The notes beneath the pieces were generated by a model. The model saw nothing but the letters and a program-made list of their open reading frames with translations. It did no database searches and was not told the origin of the DNA. 41,251 nucleotides of DNA from NCBI GenBank assembly GCA_947258825.1, contig CAMYJX010000014.1:11262-52512 (forward strand), given 5' to 3'. Below, in pieces: positions 17,089-26,014 of the stretch. Numbering within the stretch: position 1 is the first letter of the stretch; every line of letters starts with the position of its first letter. Both the position numbers and the translations under genes were made by a program. The stretch comes from an uncultured Pseudomonadales bacterium (GTDB lineage Bacteria > Pseudomonadota > Gammaproteobacteria > Pseudomonadales > Azotimanducaceae).

Positions 17089-19473
17089 GTGGCGGGGTGC
17101 CGATACAGAATGCTGCTCTGCGCGGTTGTGCTGATCACAACGAGCGCCCTGCAGCCGCTGTCCGCCCAGGAAGGCGAAGATCTGTTTGCGCTCCCGCTGG
17201 AACAGCTGGAACAGATGGTCGTCACCGCGCGGAAGCGGGAGGAAGTGCTGCAGGAGGTTCCCCTGGCGGTAACCCTGCTGACCCAGGAGCTGATCGAACA
17301 GCATGCGCTGGACAACCTGGCCGACGTCAGTCGGTACATGCCGAACACCACCCTCGTCGAAGGCCAGTTCACCGCGGCTCACCTGGTGGCTTCCATTCGA
17401 GGCACGAGCTTCTCCGAGGTGGAAAAAACCTTTGAGTCATCCGTTGGCGTGAGCATCGACGGCATGTTTCTCGGGACTTCCACCGGCGCCTCGGTGGAGA
17501 TGCTGGACGTCGAGACGATCGAGGTAATCCGGGGTCCCCAGGGGACGCTCTACGGCCGCAACACCATAGGCGGGACCATCAATATCCGGCGCACCCTGCC
17601 TACCGGGGAGTTGGGCTACCGGCTCAACGCTCTGTTCGGCGAGCACGATCGGCAGGAGTTCGGCGTCGTGCTCAACCTTCCGAAAGCCGCCGGTTTCTCG
17701 ACCAAGCTCTACGCTTTCTCGAAGCAGGCGGATCTGGCTGCCAGGCTGGAGAACGTCGGCGACGAGGATGGCCAGGACTGGCGTTCAGCGGGCGTCTCGG
17801 TGCTCTGGGACGCCAGTGATACGTTCAGCGCTCAGCTCACCTTCGACTGGGTAGACGACCAGTCTGAATACGAACGGCAGTACGACCTGACGCTGTCGGA
17901 GGCGGAAAGCACGGCCGCTGGTGTGATACCGGAGGAGATTCCAGAGGTAACCACCTGTGACACCTTTGGCGATACCCATCCCAGCGCCTGCTATTCCGGC
18001 AATTTTGTCGTCCAGAGGGCGGACGACTTCGAAACCAGCTTCGGTGATCCGCGCTTCCCGTTCGAGAGCTCGATGAAATACTGGAACGGCATCCTCGAGA
18101 TGAATGCCGAGCTCTCCGACGAGCTGGCGTTGACGTCCATCACCGCCTATCTCTCGTTGGACGACAAGCTGATAGAACCCAATGTGGGTGCGCGGCCGCT
18201 CGAGGATCGCGTATGGGATGTGTTCTGGGCCGAGCGGGATCAGGACTACTATCAATTCAGCCAGGAGCTGCGTCTTGCGAGCGCTTTCTCCGCCCCCGTC
18301 AACTTCGTGGCTGGCCTTTACTACATGCGTTCGCAATACGAGCTCGACGGGGACGGCCCATCCGCCGTACCGGCCACTGCGGCCAGCGTTGCTTCACCGG
18401 CACCTTCCTCATTCTTTGCCGGTGATCCTGCGGGCATTTTCCGTTCCAAACAGGACCTGGACGCGTTCGCCGCGTTCGGCGAGCTGTACTTCGATGCGAC
18501 CGATCGATTGCGCCTGACCGCTGGTGCCCGGCTGTCGTACGAGCGGAAAAATTTCTTCATGGATCGCTGGTTCTTCGATACCGATACGGACATGGCGGAA
18601 CCACAGTTCGTTTTCGACGGTGACGACTCCTGGTCCGAGCCTACGTTCCGGTTCGCCGCCGACTACAGCTTCACCGATCGGGTGATCGGCTACGGCAGCT
18701 GGGCGCGGGGCTTTCGTTCTGGCGGCTACGACGGCCGTGCCAGCACGCTGGAAGGCGTCAGCAACACCTTCGATCCGGAAACCGTCGATACCTATGAATT
18801 GGGGCTGCGCATGGATCTGTGGGACCAGCGTCTGCGGCTGAACCCGACGGTTTTCTACTCCAAGTACGACGACAAGCAGGAGGAACGCTTGATTTCCGGT
18901 GTTGGTCCGGGCGGCCTGCCGAGACCTGATACAACCACGGTAAATGCAGCGGAAGCCAGCATCTGGGGCGCCGAACTTGAACTGCTCGTGAACCTTTCGG
19001 AGCGGTTTCTGATCCGCGGCTCGCTGGGCTATCTGGACTCGGAGTTCGATAAGTTCCTGGACCTCAATCCGATTAGTCTGGTGCTGGAAGACATTTCTGA
19101 TACGGCCGAGCTGCGACGGGTGCCGAAGTGGACCTTCGACGTCGGCGCGGACTATCGCTGGCCGTTGCGGAGAGGCACCCTGACCGCAAGCGTCCACTAC
19201 AGCTACCGGGACGACTACTTCAGCTCTCCGGTGCGCCGACAGGCAGATCCTCTGGGCCGCGACAAGGCGCCGGACCTGAGCAGAACAGATTTCTTCCTGG
19301 ATTACGAAATACCCCTGCAGGACCCGGATACCCGGCTCACTTTTTCGGCGTTCCTGAAAGATGCCTTTGGTGACAAGGTGCGGCGTCTCGGCGCCACCAA
19401 TGCAGGCTTGTTCTGGTTCGGGCAGCGGGCTGCCGGCCGGCAGTGGGGCCTGGAACTCACGCTTTCGCGCTAG
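17089..19473 (+). CDS. TonB-dependent outer-membrane receptor
   Basis: 794-aa ligand-gated outer-membrane channel. The GTG at 17089 is supported by GGAGG 8 bases upstream. A signal peptide (residues 1 to about 26, ending LSAQ) is followed by the plug domain: VVTARKREEVLQEVPLAVTL, then IEVIRGPQGTLYGRNTIGGT and INIRR. The C-terminal 600 residues form the beta barrel, with the usual GYGSWARGFRSGGYDG and YELGLRMDLWDQ strands. Plug wording of this kind is typical of receptors for small hydrophobic or catabolic substrates in sphingomonads and marine gammaproteobacteria. It sits 85 bases ahead of a carotenoid-type oxygenase, suggesting that the imported compound is that enzyme's substrate. Confidence 0.95.
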   Translation: MAGCRYRMLLCAVVLITTSALQPLSAQEGEDLFALPLEQLEQMVVTARKREEVLQEVPLAVTLLTQELIEQHALDNLADVSRYMPNTTLVEGQFTAAHLVASIRGTSFSEVEKTFESSVGVSIDGMFLGTSTGASVEMLDVETIEVIRGPQGTLYGRNTIGGTINIRRTLPTGELGYRLNALFGEHDRQEFGVVLNLPKAAGFSTKLYAFSKQADLAARLENVGDEDGQDWRSAGVSVLWDASDTFSAQLTFDWVDDQSEYERQYDLTLSEAESTAAGVIPEEIPEVTTCDTFGDTHPSACYSGNFVVQRADDFETSFGDPRFPFESSMKYWNGILEMNAELSDELALTSITAYLSLDDKLIEPNVGARPLEDRVWDVFWAERDQDYYQFSQELRLASAFSAPVNFVAGLYYMRSQYELDGDGPSAVPATAASVASPAPSSFFAGDPAGIFRSKQDLDAFAAFGELYFDATDRLRLTAGARLSYERKNFFMDRWFFDTDTDMAEPQFVFDGDDSWSEPTFRFAADYSFTDRVIGYGSWARGFRSGGYDGRASTLEGVSNTFDPETVDTYELGLRMDLWDQRLRLNPTVFYSKYDDKQEERLISGVGPGGLPRPDTTTVNAAEASIWGAELELLVNLSERFLIRGSLGYLDSEFDKFLDLNPISLVLEDISDTAELRRVPKWTFDVGADYRWPLRRGTLTASVHYSYRDDYFSSPVRRQADPLGRDKAPDLSRTDFFLDYEIPLQDPDTRLTFSAFLKDAFGDKVRRLGATNAGLFWFGQRAAGRQWGLELTLSR

Positions 19474-19558
19474 GTCTGGCGCCGGAACCTGACGCGGCTA
19501 CATTTCGTCATGCAGACGTGCCATGATCGGATCACGAAACAACCCACGGAAGAAAGCG

Positions 19559-20875
19559 ATGAGCGAGCAACTGCAGGAAGTACCATTCTGGCTGAAGGAC
19601 AATTTTGCCCCGGTATTCGAGGAAGTGACCGAGACGAACCTCAGGGTCACGGGCTCGATACCCGGAGAACTCAACGGCCGTCTGCTGAGAAACGGCGCCA
19701 ACCCGCAATCCGGTCATTCGGCGCACTGGTTCCTTGGCAACGGCATGTTGCACGGGGTGGAAATCCGGGATGGCAACGCCAACTGGTATCGCAACCGTTA
19801 CGTGAAAACGCCCCTCTTTCTTGATCCGAACGCAGACGTCATGAGTTCCCTTGCCGACATGAAGATGTCCTCGGCGAATACGCACGTCATCCACCATGCC
19901 GGGAAGATCATGGCGCTGGAAGAGGGCCACTGGCCCTTCGTGGTTTCTGACGAGCTGGAAACCATCGGCCCGCACAATTTCGACGGTAAGCTCAAGGGCC
20001 CGATGACCGCGCATCCGAAAACCTGCGGCGAAACGGGTGAGCTGCTCTCGTTCGGCTACAGCGTAAGCGAACCGTACCTGACCTATCACCGCACATCAGC
20101 CGAAGGTGAGATGCTTCAGGTTGAGCCGATCACGGTGAAAGGCGCGACCATGATTCACGATTTCAACATAACGCGTAACCACGTCGTGTTCATGGATCTG
20201 CCTGTTGTGTGGGATCTGGAGGGGTTGAAAAGCTCAGGTTTGCCGGTGATCTGGGACGAATCCTACGGCGCGCGCCTCGGTGTGATGCCTCGCAACGGTA
20301 CCGACGCCGATGTCACCTGGTATGAGATCAACCCCTGCTATGTTTTCCATCCCCTCAATGCCTATGAAGAAGGCAGCAGGATCGTTGTCGACGTCTGCCG
20401 CATGGAAAATGCCATGAAACCCGGTTCCAACTCGCCGCCCATGCTGTACCGCTGGGTAATCGATCAGGAGGCCGGTACGGTCTCGGAGACGCAGCTGGAT
20501 GACCGGGTGGTTGATTTTACCCGCGTCTGCGACACCGTCGTCGGGCTGAAGAACCGCTACGGCTACGCCGCCGCGTTTGCGCCCCGTCTGCCCGTTGCCG
20601 AAGGCTTCATGAAGTATGACCTCGATCGTGGCAGCTCCGAATTCCACGACCTTCATGGCGGCGAGGGCAGCGAAGCGGTTTTTGTCAAAGATCCCAATGG
20701 CCAGGCGGAAGACGACGGCTGGCTGTTGAGCTACGTCTACCGACCCGAGGAGAACAAAAGCGAGGTTGTGATTGTCGACGCCCGATCTTTTGACCAGGAG
20801 CCCGTAGCGCGTATCCACTTACCCGTTCGGGTGCCTGCAGGCTTCCACGGCAACTGGGTGCCGGACGGTTATTGA
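19559..20875 (+). CDS. Carotenoid/stilbene cleavage oxygenase (RPE65 family)
   Basis: Non-haem Fe(II) dioxygenase of 438 aa that cleaves a C=C bond in carotenoids, apocarotenoids or lignin-type stilbenes to two carbonyl products. All four iron-ligand histidines are present: H152 (TAHPK), H200 (MIHDFN), H264 (VFHPLNAYE) and H430 (FHGNWV). The N-terminus ELNGRLLRNGANP and GMLHGVEI are family signatures. The ATG at 19559 has a GGAAGA site; an earlier in-frame start at 19523 is less likely. There is no signal peptide, so cytosolic. The aldehydes formed could be oxidised and ligated to CoA by other enzymes in the window. Carotenoid versus stilbene specificity cannot be decided. Confidence 0.93.
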   Translation: MSEQLQEVPFWLKDNFAPVFEEVTETNLRVTGSIPGELNGRLLRNGANPQSGHSAHWFLGNGMLHGVEIRDGNANWYRNRYVKTPLFLDPNADVMSSLADMKMSSANTHVIHHAGKIMALEEGHWPFVVSDELETIGPHNFDGKLKGPMTAHPKTCGETGELLSFGYSVSEPYLTYHRTSAEGEMLQVEPITVKGATMIHDFNITRNHVVFMDLPVVWDLEGLKSSGLPVIWDESYGARLGVMPRNGTDADVTWYEINPCYVFHPLNAYEEGSRIVVDVCRMENAMKPGSNSPPMLYRWVIDQEAGTVSETQLDDRVVDFTRVCDTVVGLKNRYGYAAAFAPRLPVAEGFMKYDLDRGSSEFHDLHGGEGSEAVFVKDPNGQAEDDGWLLSYVYRPEENKSEVVIVDARSFDQEPVARIHLPVRVPAGFHGNWVPDGY

Positions 20876-20982
20876 CCTCTACCCTTGACGGGATCCGGCA
20901 GGTCGAACAGCTAGCGCGAAACGCGCACGGTCGCGATCCGGCCGGACAGTGGGGGCTCATAGCCGGGCTGTGGGCGACGTTG

Positions 20983-21564
20983 ATGAAACGGGCCCGACGC
21001 TGGTTGATGCTCTGTAGGGTCCATGTCCGAGAGATGCAGAACGAAGCCGTTCCGACTGAGCTTGAAAATGGCGTATCTATTCGATCCGCAACTCGTGAAG
21101 ACCTGATCCGGGCGGCGGGTGAAATGCCGAAGCAACTCGGCCTCGCCTTTGTCGAAGACGCGCTGGCGCGCGGTGATATCTGTCTTGCTGCTTTTCATGA
21201 TGAGACGATGGTTGCTTTCATTTGGCGTTCCTTTACAAGGGTGCCGCACGCGGACGGGCTTTGGATCGAGGTGGAATGGCCTTACAGGTATGGGTACAAG
21301 GCGTACACGAAGCCCGAGTTTCGCGGGCTAGGCTTAGCCGGCTGGTTGTCTCGCCTTGGAGATGAGATCTGCCTTGGCAAAGGGTTCAAGTACGGCGTCG
21401 GTTTCGTAGAGACCCACAACTACCCGTCTATCAAGGCTGATCTCCGCGTAGGCGGCAGGAAGGTGGGGTACGCCGGATATCTGAAGCTGTTTGGGAAAGC
21501 GTATCCATTCCGGACGCCAGGCGTGGTGCCACATACATTTAGGTTCTACCACCCGAGGGGCTAG
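20983..21564 (+). CDS. GNAT-type acetyltransferase-like protein
   Basis: About 193 aa, cytosolic. The core LCLA-like strand (DICLAAFHDETMVAFIWRS) followed by YGYKAYTKPEFRGLGLAGWL is a GNAT acetyl-CoA fold with a modified pyrophosphate loop (RGLGLA). The C-terminus FVETHNYPSIKADLRVGGRK plus PFRTPGVVPHTFRFY is a distinctive conserved tail of this subgroup. The start is uncertain: ATG 20983 (MKRARRWLML) matches the Arg-rich amphipathic start seen in relatives, but ATG 21007 or 21034 would also work and none has a strong ribosome site. Its base composition is a little less GC-rich than its neighbours. The substrate is unknown. Confidence 0.68.
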   Translation: MKRARRWLMLCRVHVREMQNEAVPTELENGVSIRSATREDLIRAAGEMPKQLGLAFVEDALARGDICLAAFHDETMVAFIWRSFTRVPHADGLWIEVEWPYRYGYKAYTKPEFRGLGLAGWLSRLGDEICLGKGFKYGVGFVETHNYPSIKADLRVGGRKVGYAGYLKLFGKAYPFRTPGVVPHTFRFYHPRG

Positions 21565-21601
21565 TGCCACTCAATCGGTTAACGTGTAAACCACCGCAGC
21601 A

Positions 21602-21631
21602 TTGAGATATTCTTTTATCGTCATTGATAAT
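21602..21631 (+). promoter_or_regulatory. Candidate sigma-70 promoter
   Basis: TTGAGA (21602-21607) and GATAAT (21626-21631) are 18 bases apart in an AT-rich stretch, 15 bases upstream of the ATG of the flavoprotein gene at 21647. The short leader carries the AGGGGAG ribosome site (21636-21642). Confidence 0.45.
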
Positions 21632-21646
21632 GAATAGGGGAGTGCG

Positions 21647-22240
21647 ATGTCCAGCCAGGATCACGAGCAGGTTTCAATTTATCCGTTCTCGGATGAGGAT
21701 CGCGAAGATCTGCTCAGCAAAGCCAGGGAGTGTGTTTTCAACTGGACCACGAAGGACGGTTGGGCCGTAGGCGTCGTTCACGCTTTCGTCTGGCACGAGG
21801 GGCGCGCATGGATTACCTGTGGCGTCCATCGTCATCGCGTATCTGCCATCCGCCGGGATCCCCGCTGTTCGGTTGTGGTAAGCGGCATTGCCGCACCGGA
21901 TGGGCCGAACGGTGCCATCACCATCAAGGGCCGGGCCATCATTCATGACGACGAAGAAACCAAGCGCTGGTTTTATCCCGCCCTGGCCCGGGGGCCCTAC
22001 GGTCGTGCCGGCGGGGAACTGACGCCGGAAGCGGAGGAACAGGCCAAGGCGTTCGAAGAGCGGCTGGATTCCCCGCTGCGGGTGATCATCGAGATCGTGC
22101 CGGAGAAGTGGATCACACTGGACAGCGACAAGATGGCGAAGGACACCACGGGTGAGCTCACGGACGAAGAGCGCGGGCCGGCGCTGGAAGCTGCCGCGAA
22201 GCGCATGCCCGAAGAGCTGAAGCGCCGCGGCATCGACTGA
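21647..22240 (+). CDS. Pyridoxamine 5'-phosphate oxidase-like FMN protein
   Basis: 197-aa protein with the split-barrel FMN-binding fold. WAVGVVHAFVWHEGRAWITC followed by HRHRVSAIRRDPRCSVVVS is the usual strand-turn-strand with the flavin-phosphate contacts, and IKGRAIIHDD closes the barrel. A charged helical tail (about residues 125-197) is longer than in minimal members. It is cytosolic and probably an F420- or FMN-dependent reductase or oxidase of a small molecule rather than true PdxH, which has a different C-terminus. It has its own probable promoter and ends 19 bases from the convergent RDD gene. Confidence 0.82.
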   Translation: MSSQDHEQVSIYPFSDEDREDLLSKARECVFNWTTKDGWAVGVVHAFVWHEGRAWITCGVHRHRVSAIRRDPRCSVVVSGIAAPDGPNGAITIKGRAIIHDDEETKRWFYPALARGPYGRAGGELTPEAEEQAKAFEERLDSPLRVIIEIVPEKWITLDSDKMAKDTTGELTDEERGPALEAAAKRMPEELKRRGID

Positions 22241-22259
22241 CCGGAATTTGCCGTGCGCC

Positions 22260-22733
22260 TTATGAGACGCGGACTACCACGGTTCCGGAGACCAGGTCGT
22301 GCAGACAGCGCCGACGCTTGCCGAATATGAACAGCTGATCGATGATCGGCAGCGCTGCAAATGAGGGAACGATCACCACAAACAGTAACGGAAAAAACAG
22401 CGCTCGCAGGCAAATGAGCTTCCACAGTGGGGCGGGCGCGGATGCGTATTTTCCGTTCTCACTGCCGGTGGCCTGAACGATGGCGATGCCCAGCAGCTTT
22501 TTCCCCAGCGTCTGCCCGCGCTGCCAGAGGCCATAGCCGTTGAGCAGCAGATAGCTGACTATCGCCAGGACGAACACCCAAAGCATCCACCAATTGTTGG
22601 TATAGTCCTCGGCGTCTTCTACGACCCCCGAGATCATCACGAGCACCAGGGTAAGCGATGGCACCATAATCATGTCGATCAGCGTGGCGACCAACCGGCG
22701 AAACCTTCCGGCCAGGCAGGCTCCATCACCCAT
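22260..22733 (-). CDS. RDD family membrane protein
   Basis: 157-aa inner-membrane protein with the RDD signature. The N-terminal AGRFRRLVATLIDMIMV carries the Arg and the Asp in helix 1; helix 2 is WMLWVFVLAIVSYLLL; QRGQTLGKKLLGIAIV forms the conserved loop; and LRALFFPLLFVVIVP is helix 3. The start ATG 22733 overlaps the stop of the upstream PQQ-type gene by 8 bases, so the two are co-translated. RDD proteins are poorly characterised (some are transporters or insertion/scaffold proteins). Here it may anchor or support the periplasmic propeller enzyme. Confidence 0.85.
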   Translation of the reverse strand: MGDGACLAGRFRRLVATLIDMIMVPSLTLVLVMISGVVEDAEDYTNNWWMLWVFVLAIVSYLLLNGYGLWQRGQTLGKKLLGIAIVQATGSENGKYASAPAPLWKLICLRALFFPLLFVVIVPSFAALPIIDQLFIFGKRRRCLHDLVSGTVVVRVS

Positions 22734-24363
22734 CTTCGGTCTCCACCTGGAATACCAGCAGCGCGTTTCCACCTCTCTGCCGCCCGACGTAGCCGTAGCC
22801 TGAAGTGATCAGCAGGAGATCGTCGGCGATCATTGGGCCGTGGGCATCGAAGGCGCCGCCGGACGTTACAATCCCGTTCACCGCGTCGTAGTCGCGCCAT
22901 GAGTCGTGGGACCACAGCAGCTCCCCGGAGCTGGCATGGAAGATCTCCAGAAACCCATCCATGGTTCCAGCGACCACGATGTCGTTTGAAGCGATGATGG
23001 CCCCCGATAGTCCGAATACGCATTCCTGTTCATCGCAACGGGAAGCGCGTGTGTATTCCCAGCGGCGTTCGCCGGTGTCAATGTCCAGAGCGTAAAGCCC
23101 GGGTCTGGGCTCGCCGGGCGATGGGAATCCGACGATCTTTTTGTCGCTGATGGGCACGTAGACCAGGCCGAGCGCTTCATTTGCGGCCAACCCCCAATGC
23201 ACACCACCGATGATGCCGCCACGGCCCAGCTTTTCGGTCCACACGACCTCGCCGGTTTCCGGGTCCATGGCATGGGCATCTGCCGACTTCTGTCCCGCCA
23301 CCAGCAGTTCACGGCCGGATTTTCCGCGCAGCAGCAGGGTCGGGGCGCCGAAATCCACGTCAGGGCCTGTTGGATCGGCGCAGTTCGGATGGTTAAGGGC
23401 TTCTATGTTGCAGGCGGCCGTGTAGGCGTCATTCTCTGTGAACTGGTTGATCCAGATGATGGTTCCGGTTTCTGCGTCTACCGCGAATATGGCGTCACTG
23501 GTATCGGTGGTGGGATGCGTGTAGTTCTGCCCCGTGCCGAAGAACAGCCAGTTGCGCTGGGGGTCATAGCTGGGGGAGGCCCATACCGGCGCGCCGCTGG
23601 GCCCGTACTCCTGAACAAACCAGAAATGGCTGCCGGTAACCTGGGCTTCAGCCTCGATGGTTGGCAGGTACCAGCGTTTCTCGCCAGTGCTGATGTCGAA
23701 CGCGGCCATGCCACCACTCGTGGTGCAGCACCCGTAAAACGGATTCATGGCCAGGCCCACCTCCTGCGAGGCGACCGGCACGTAGACTGTATCCTCGATG
23801 ATCAGTGGCGTTCCCGAATACCAGGGCACCGGTTCGTCCTCGACGGCGGCGTGCCAGATGAACTCGCCCGTCGTTGCATCCAGTGCAAACACACCTTTGA
23901 TGCGGTCGTTGAAAATCAGGATCTGCCTGTCACCGATCTTTCCCTGCAGGATGGCGCTGCTGATGGGCCCTTCGTGTTCATATACCCAGCGCTCGCAGCC
24001 TGTGCCCCGCTCCAGGGCGACCAGCCCGCGACCTCCGTCGCCGACGAATATGGTGTCCTCGGTAACCAGCGGGTAAGAGCGCGGCGTGGTGCTTGCCAGC
24101 CCGTACGTCCACTTCAGTGCCAGTCTTTCGGCGTTTTCGGAATCGATGGAGGATCGGGGCTGGTAGCGGGTGTTGCGATGATCGATTCCCCAGCCAGCGG
24201 CATAAGTCTGCTCCAGGTGCGGTACCGGATCGACGTCTTCGCAGGTCGCGCTCACGGGCAGGGCGCAGAACCAGATGGCCAGCACCAGACAGTGAGCTGC
24301 CGTGCTCGGGAAAAGCCGGCCCGGTGCCGCTTTTCTGCTGCATCTCCTGCTGACACTTCGCAT
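22726..24363 (-). CDS. PQQ-type beta-propeller dehydrogenase (PVA dehydrogenase-like)
   Basis: 545-aa periplasmic quinoprotein. A signal peptide ends near VSATCE (about residue 36). The body is a run of propeller blades with W-docking motifs such as GYGWGIDHRNTRYQP-like AGWGIDHRNTRYQP, ALDATTGEFIWHA, AFDISTGEKRWYLP, AVDAETGTIIWINQ, AMDPETGEVVWTE and ALDIDTGERRWEY. The adjacent cysteines in YGCCTTSGG recall the vicinal disulfide of PQQ alcohol dehydrogenases, and the layout resembles polyvinyl-alcohol dehydrogenase. There is no haem motif, so an external cytochrome would take the electrons. The ATG at 24363 has AGAGGA 6 bases upstream; earlier starts would put a long basic tail before the signal peptide. 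The alcohol substrate is unknown. Confidence 0.85.
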   Translation of the reverse strand: MRSVSRRCSRKAAPGRLFPSTAAHCLVLAIWFCALPVSATCEDVDPVPHLEQTYAAGWGIDHRNTRYQPRSSIDSENAERLALKWTYGLASTTPRSYPLVTEDTIFVGDGGRGLVALERGTGCERWVYEHEGPISSAILQGKIGDRQILIFNDRIKGVFALDATTGEFIWHAAVEDEPVPWYSGTPLIIEDTVYVPVASQEVGLAMNPFYGCCTTSGGMAAFDISTGEKRWYLPTIEAEAQVTGSHFWFVQEYGPSGAPVWASPSYDPQRNWLFFGTGQNYTHPTTDTSDAIFAVDAETGTIIWINQFTENDAYTAACNIEALNHPNCADPTGPDVDFGAPTLLLRGKSGRELLVAGQKSADAHAMDPETGEVVWTEKLGRGGIIGGVHWGLAANEALGLVYVPISDKKIVGFPSPGEPRPGLYALDIDTGERRWEYTRASRCDEQECVFGLSGAIIASNDIVVAGTMDGFLEIFHASSGELLWSHDSWRDYDAVNGIVTSGGAFDAHGPMIADDLLLITSGYGYVGRQRGGNALLVFQVETEDG

Positions 24364-24559
24364 CCGCGTCCTCTGTTGCCGAAAACAAAAGCCGCGGATC
24401 ATAACACTTCTGGCCGGGATGGCCTGGTCAGGTATCCATCGAGGTAGGACCTGCTTCGCCAGCGTCAATGGGTGCGGAAGTCTACGGTGTGCCCGGTTGC
24501 GTGGTCATTTCTGTATAGAATACGCGGCCCGACACCAACGACACTGAGGAACCGCCTTG

Positions 24560-25966
24560 ATGACCCTGAGATTCCAACGTCTGGTTGCTTGCCTGGCCCT
24601 GTGCCTGGTCGGGGCAGCGGTCGGGCCTTATCAAGCCGCGGCCATGGACATCGATCTTACCCGGTATCTTTTCCAGCTCCATGCGAACGCTGAGGAATCT
24701 CGCCTCCACGAGGCGTCATTCTTCGGGGTTCCAGGAAGCGCCCGACTGATTGTCGACAGCACGGGTGGCGAAGTCGAAGCGAGGGTTCAACTGAATGGCG
24801 TCGAGATTCTGGGCGCTGACGGTAGCGCCAGCAGCGCCATCGGTGAAGGACCGCTGGAAGTCTCGGTATCCCTTGTCGAAGACAACACCATTGCCGTTCG
24901 GCTGGGTGGATCCTCGGGCGGCTCGTTTTCGATTCGAGTCAAGCAGCTGGCCGACGTTGAGCTGAATGTCCGATCGCTGGTGCACTTCAATACGAACGTC
25001 AGCGATTTTCCTGCCGCCCGGGCGTTCTACGGCAAGCTGGGTTTCAAAACGCTGACGGGATTTCCGGATACTAATACCCTGGGGATGGCTCGAGCGATCG
25101 GTATCGAGACGCCGACATCCTACGATGGCTCCAAAGGTGAAGAAGCCGGCGGCTATCTTCTGCATGGCGAGCTCATCGGCGTCGGCGGCTTCGAGGGCGG
25201 GCTGATCGACCTCATCGAGTTCACCATTCCGAGGAACGAAGAAGCGCCCTATGCCCGGCTCAATCATCTCGGGATGGCCCGCGCCGCAATGCTCACCACC
25301 AATATTGCCGCCGACTACCAGTATATGAAGGATGAAGGTGTCGAGTTTCTTTCGGCGCCAACGGCGCGATCAGACGGAACCATGTTTGCCGTATTCACTG
25401 ATCCGGATGGCACTCACTACGAGCTGATCGAAGTCGAAGGCGAGGATGAGGAGACCGAAACGACGCATATCGTCGGTCTCGGCCAGATCAACGTGAACGT
25501 GAGTGACTTTGAGCGCTCCAGGGCCTGGTATCAGATGCTGGGCTACGAGGTTACCAGCTACTTGGCGGCTTCGGATTCGATTGAGGTGGCTCGCGGCATG
25601 GGTTTCGATGAGGCATACGAGATTGAGGGTGCCATCGTCACTCACCCCGAAGATGGATCCATGCTGGAACTGGTTCAATGGGTCACGCCGTATGATCCGG
25701 AACGGGCGTATCCCGTTCCGGTCAATCACCTGGGCATACATCGCATCGCGCTGTCCACGGCTGACATTGAGGCCGACGTCGCTGCGCTCAAAGCTCAGGG
25801 CGTGGAGTTTATCTCTGAGATAACGCCTTGCTGCTCGGGGCCGGACTCCTCGGGAAGCATCGTCGCGTTCTACGATCCGGACGGTACGGTTGTGGAGCTC
25901 GTCGAGCAACCGTTCATGGACGAGTTGTTCACGGTGCTGAAGTGGGTAAGGTCCACGTTCTTTTGA
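24560..25966 (+). CDS. Exported protein with two VOC (glyoxalase-fold) domains
   Basis: 468 aa. A clear signal peptide (residues 1 to about 28, ending QAAA) is followed by a beta-rich domain of about 100 residues. Two VOC domains then follow, at about 140-290 (VHFNTNVSDFPAARAFYGKL ... TDPDGTHYELIEV) and 305-450 (INVNVSDFERSRAWYQMLG ... FYDPDGTVVELVEQ). The DPDG-x-x-x-E endings are the usual C-terminal metal-side strands. The first-strand metal His of domain 1 is present (LVHFN), whereas domain 2 has QINVN there. Most VOC proteins are cytosolic, so periplasmic location is unusual. The ATG at 24560 follows GAGGAA. It is divergent from the PQQ-type enzyme across 196 bases. The reaction is unknown. 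Confidence 0.82.
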   Translation: MTLRFQRLVACLALCLVGAAVGPYQAAAMDIDLTRYLFQLHANAEESRLHEASFFGVPGSARLIVDSTGGEVEARVQLNGVEILGADGSASSAIGEGPLEVSVSLVEDNTIAVRLGGSSGGSFSIRVKQLADVELNVRSLVHFNTNVSDFPAARAFYGKLGFKTLTGFPDTNTLGMARAIGIETPTSYDGSKGEEAGGYLLHGELIGVGGFEGGLIDLIEFTIPRNEEAPYARLNHLGMARAAMLTTNIAADYQYMKDEGVEFLSAPTARSDGTMFAVFTDPDGTHYELIEVEGEDEETETTHIVGLGQINVNVSDFERSRAWYQMLGYEVTSYLAASDSIEVARGMGFDEAYEIEGAIVTHPEDGSMLELVQWVTPYDPERAYPVPVNHLGIHRIALSTADIEADVAALKAQGVEFISEITPCCSGPDSSGSIVAFYDPDGTVVELVEQPFMDELFTVLKWVRSTFF

Positions 25967-25974
25967 CCGGCAAC

Positions 25975-26002
25975 GCTTACAGCCAGACCCGGAGCGGTAA
26001 GC
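25975..26002. terminator. Stem-loop between convergent genes
   Basis: GCTTAC (25975-25980) pairs with GTAAGC (25997-26002), flanked by CCGG on both sides, in the 48-base gap between two convergent genes. It could act as a bidirectional terminator. There is no clear T-run and the loop is 16 bases, so support is weak. Confidence 0.3.
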
Positions 26003-26014
26003 CGGCCGGTGAAG

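Noticed and set aside
16906..17382. Upstream extension of the PF10118 frame into the TonB receptor gene
   Set aside because: It overlaps the signal peptide and plug of the receptor; a good ribosome site supports the start at 16905.
23197..24447. A 416-codon plus-strand frame over the PQQ-type gene
   Set aside because: Antisense shadow; the propeller repeats are on the minus strand.
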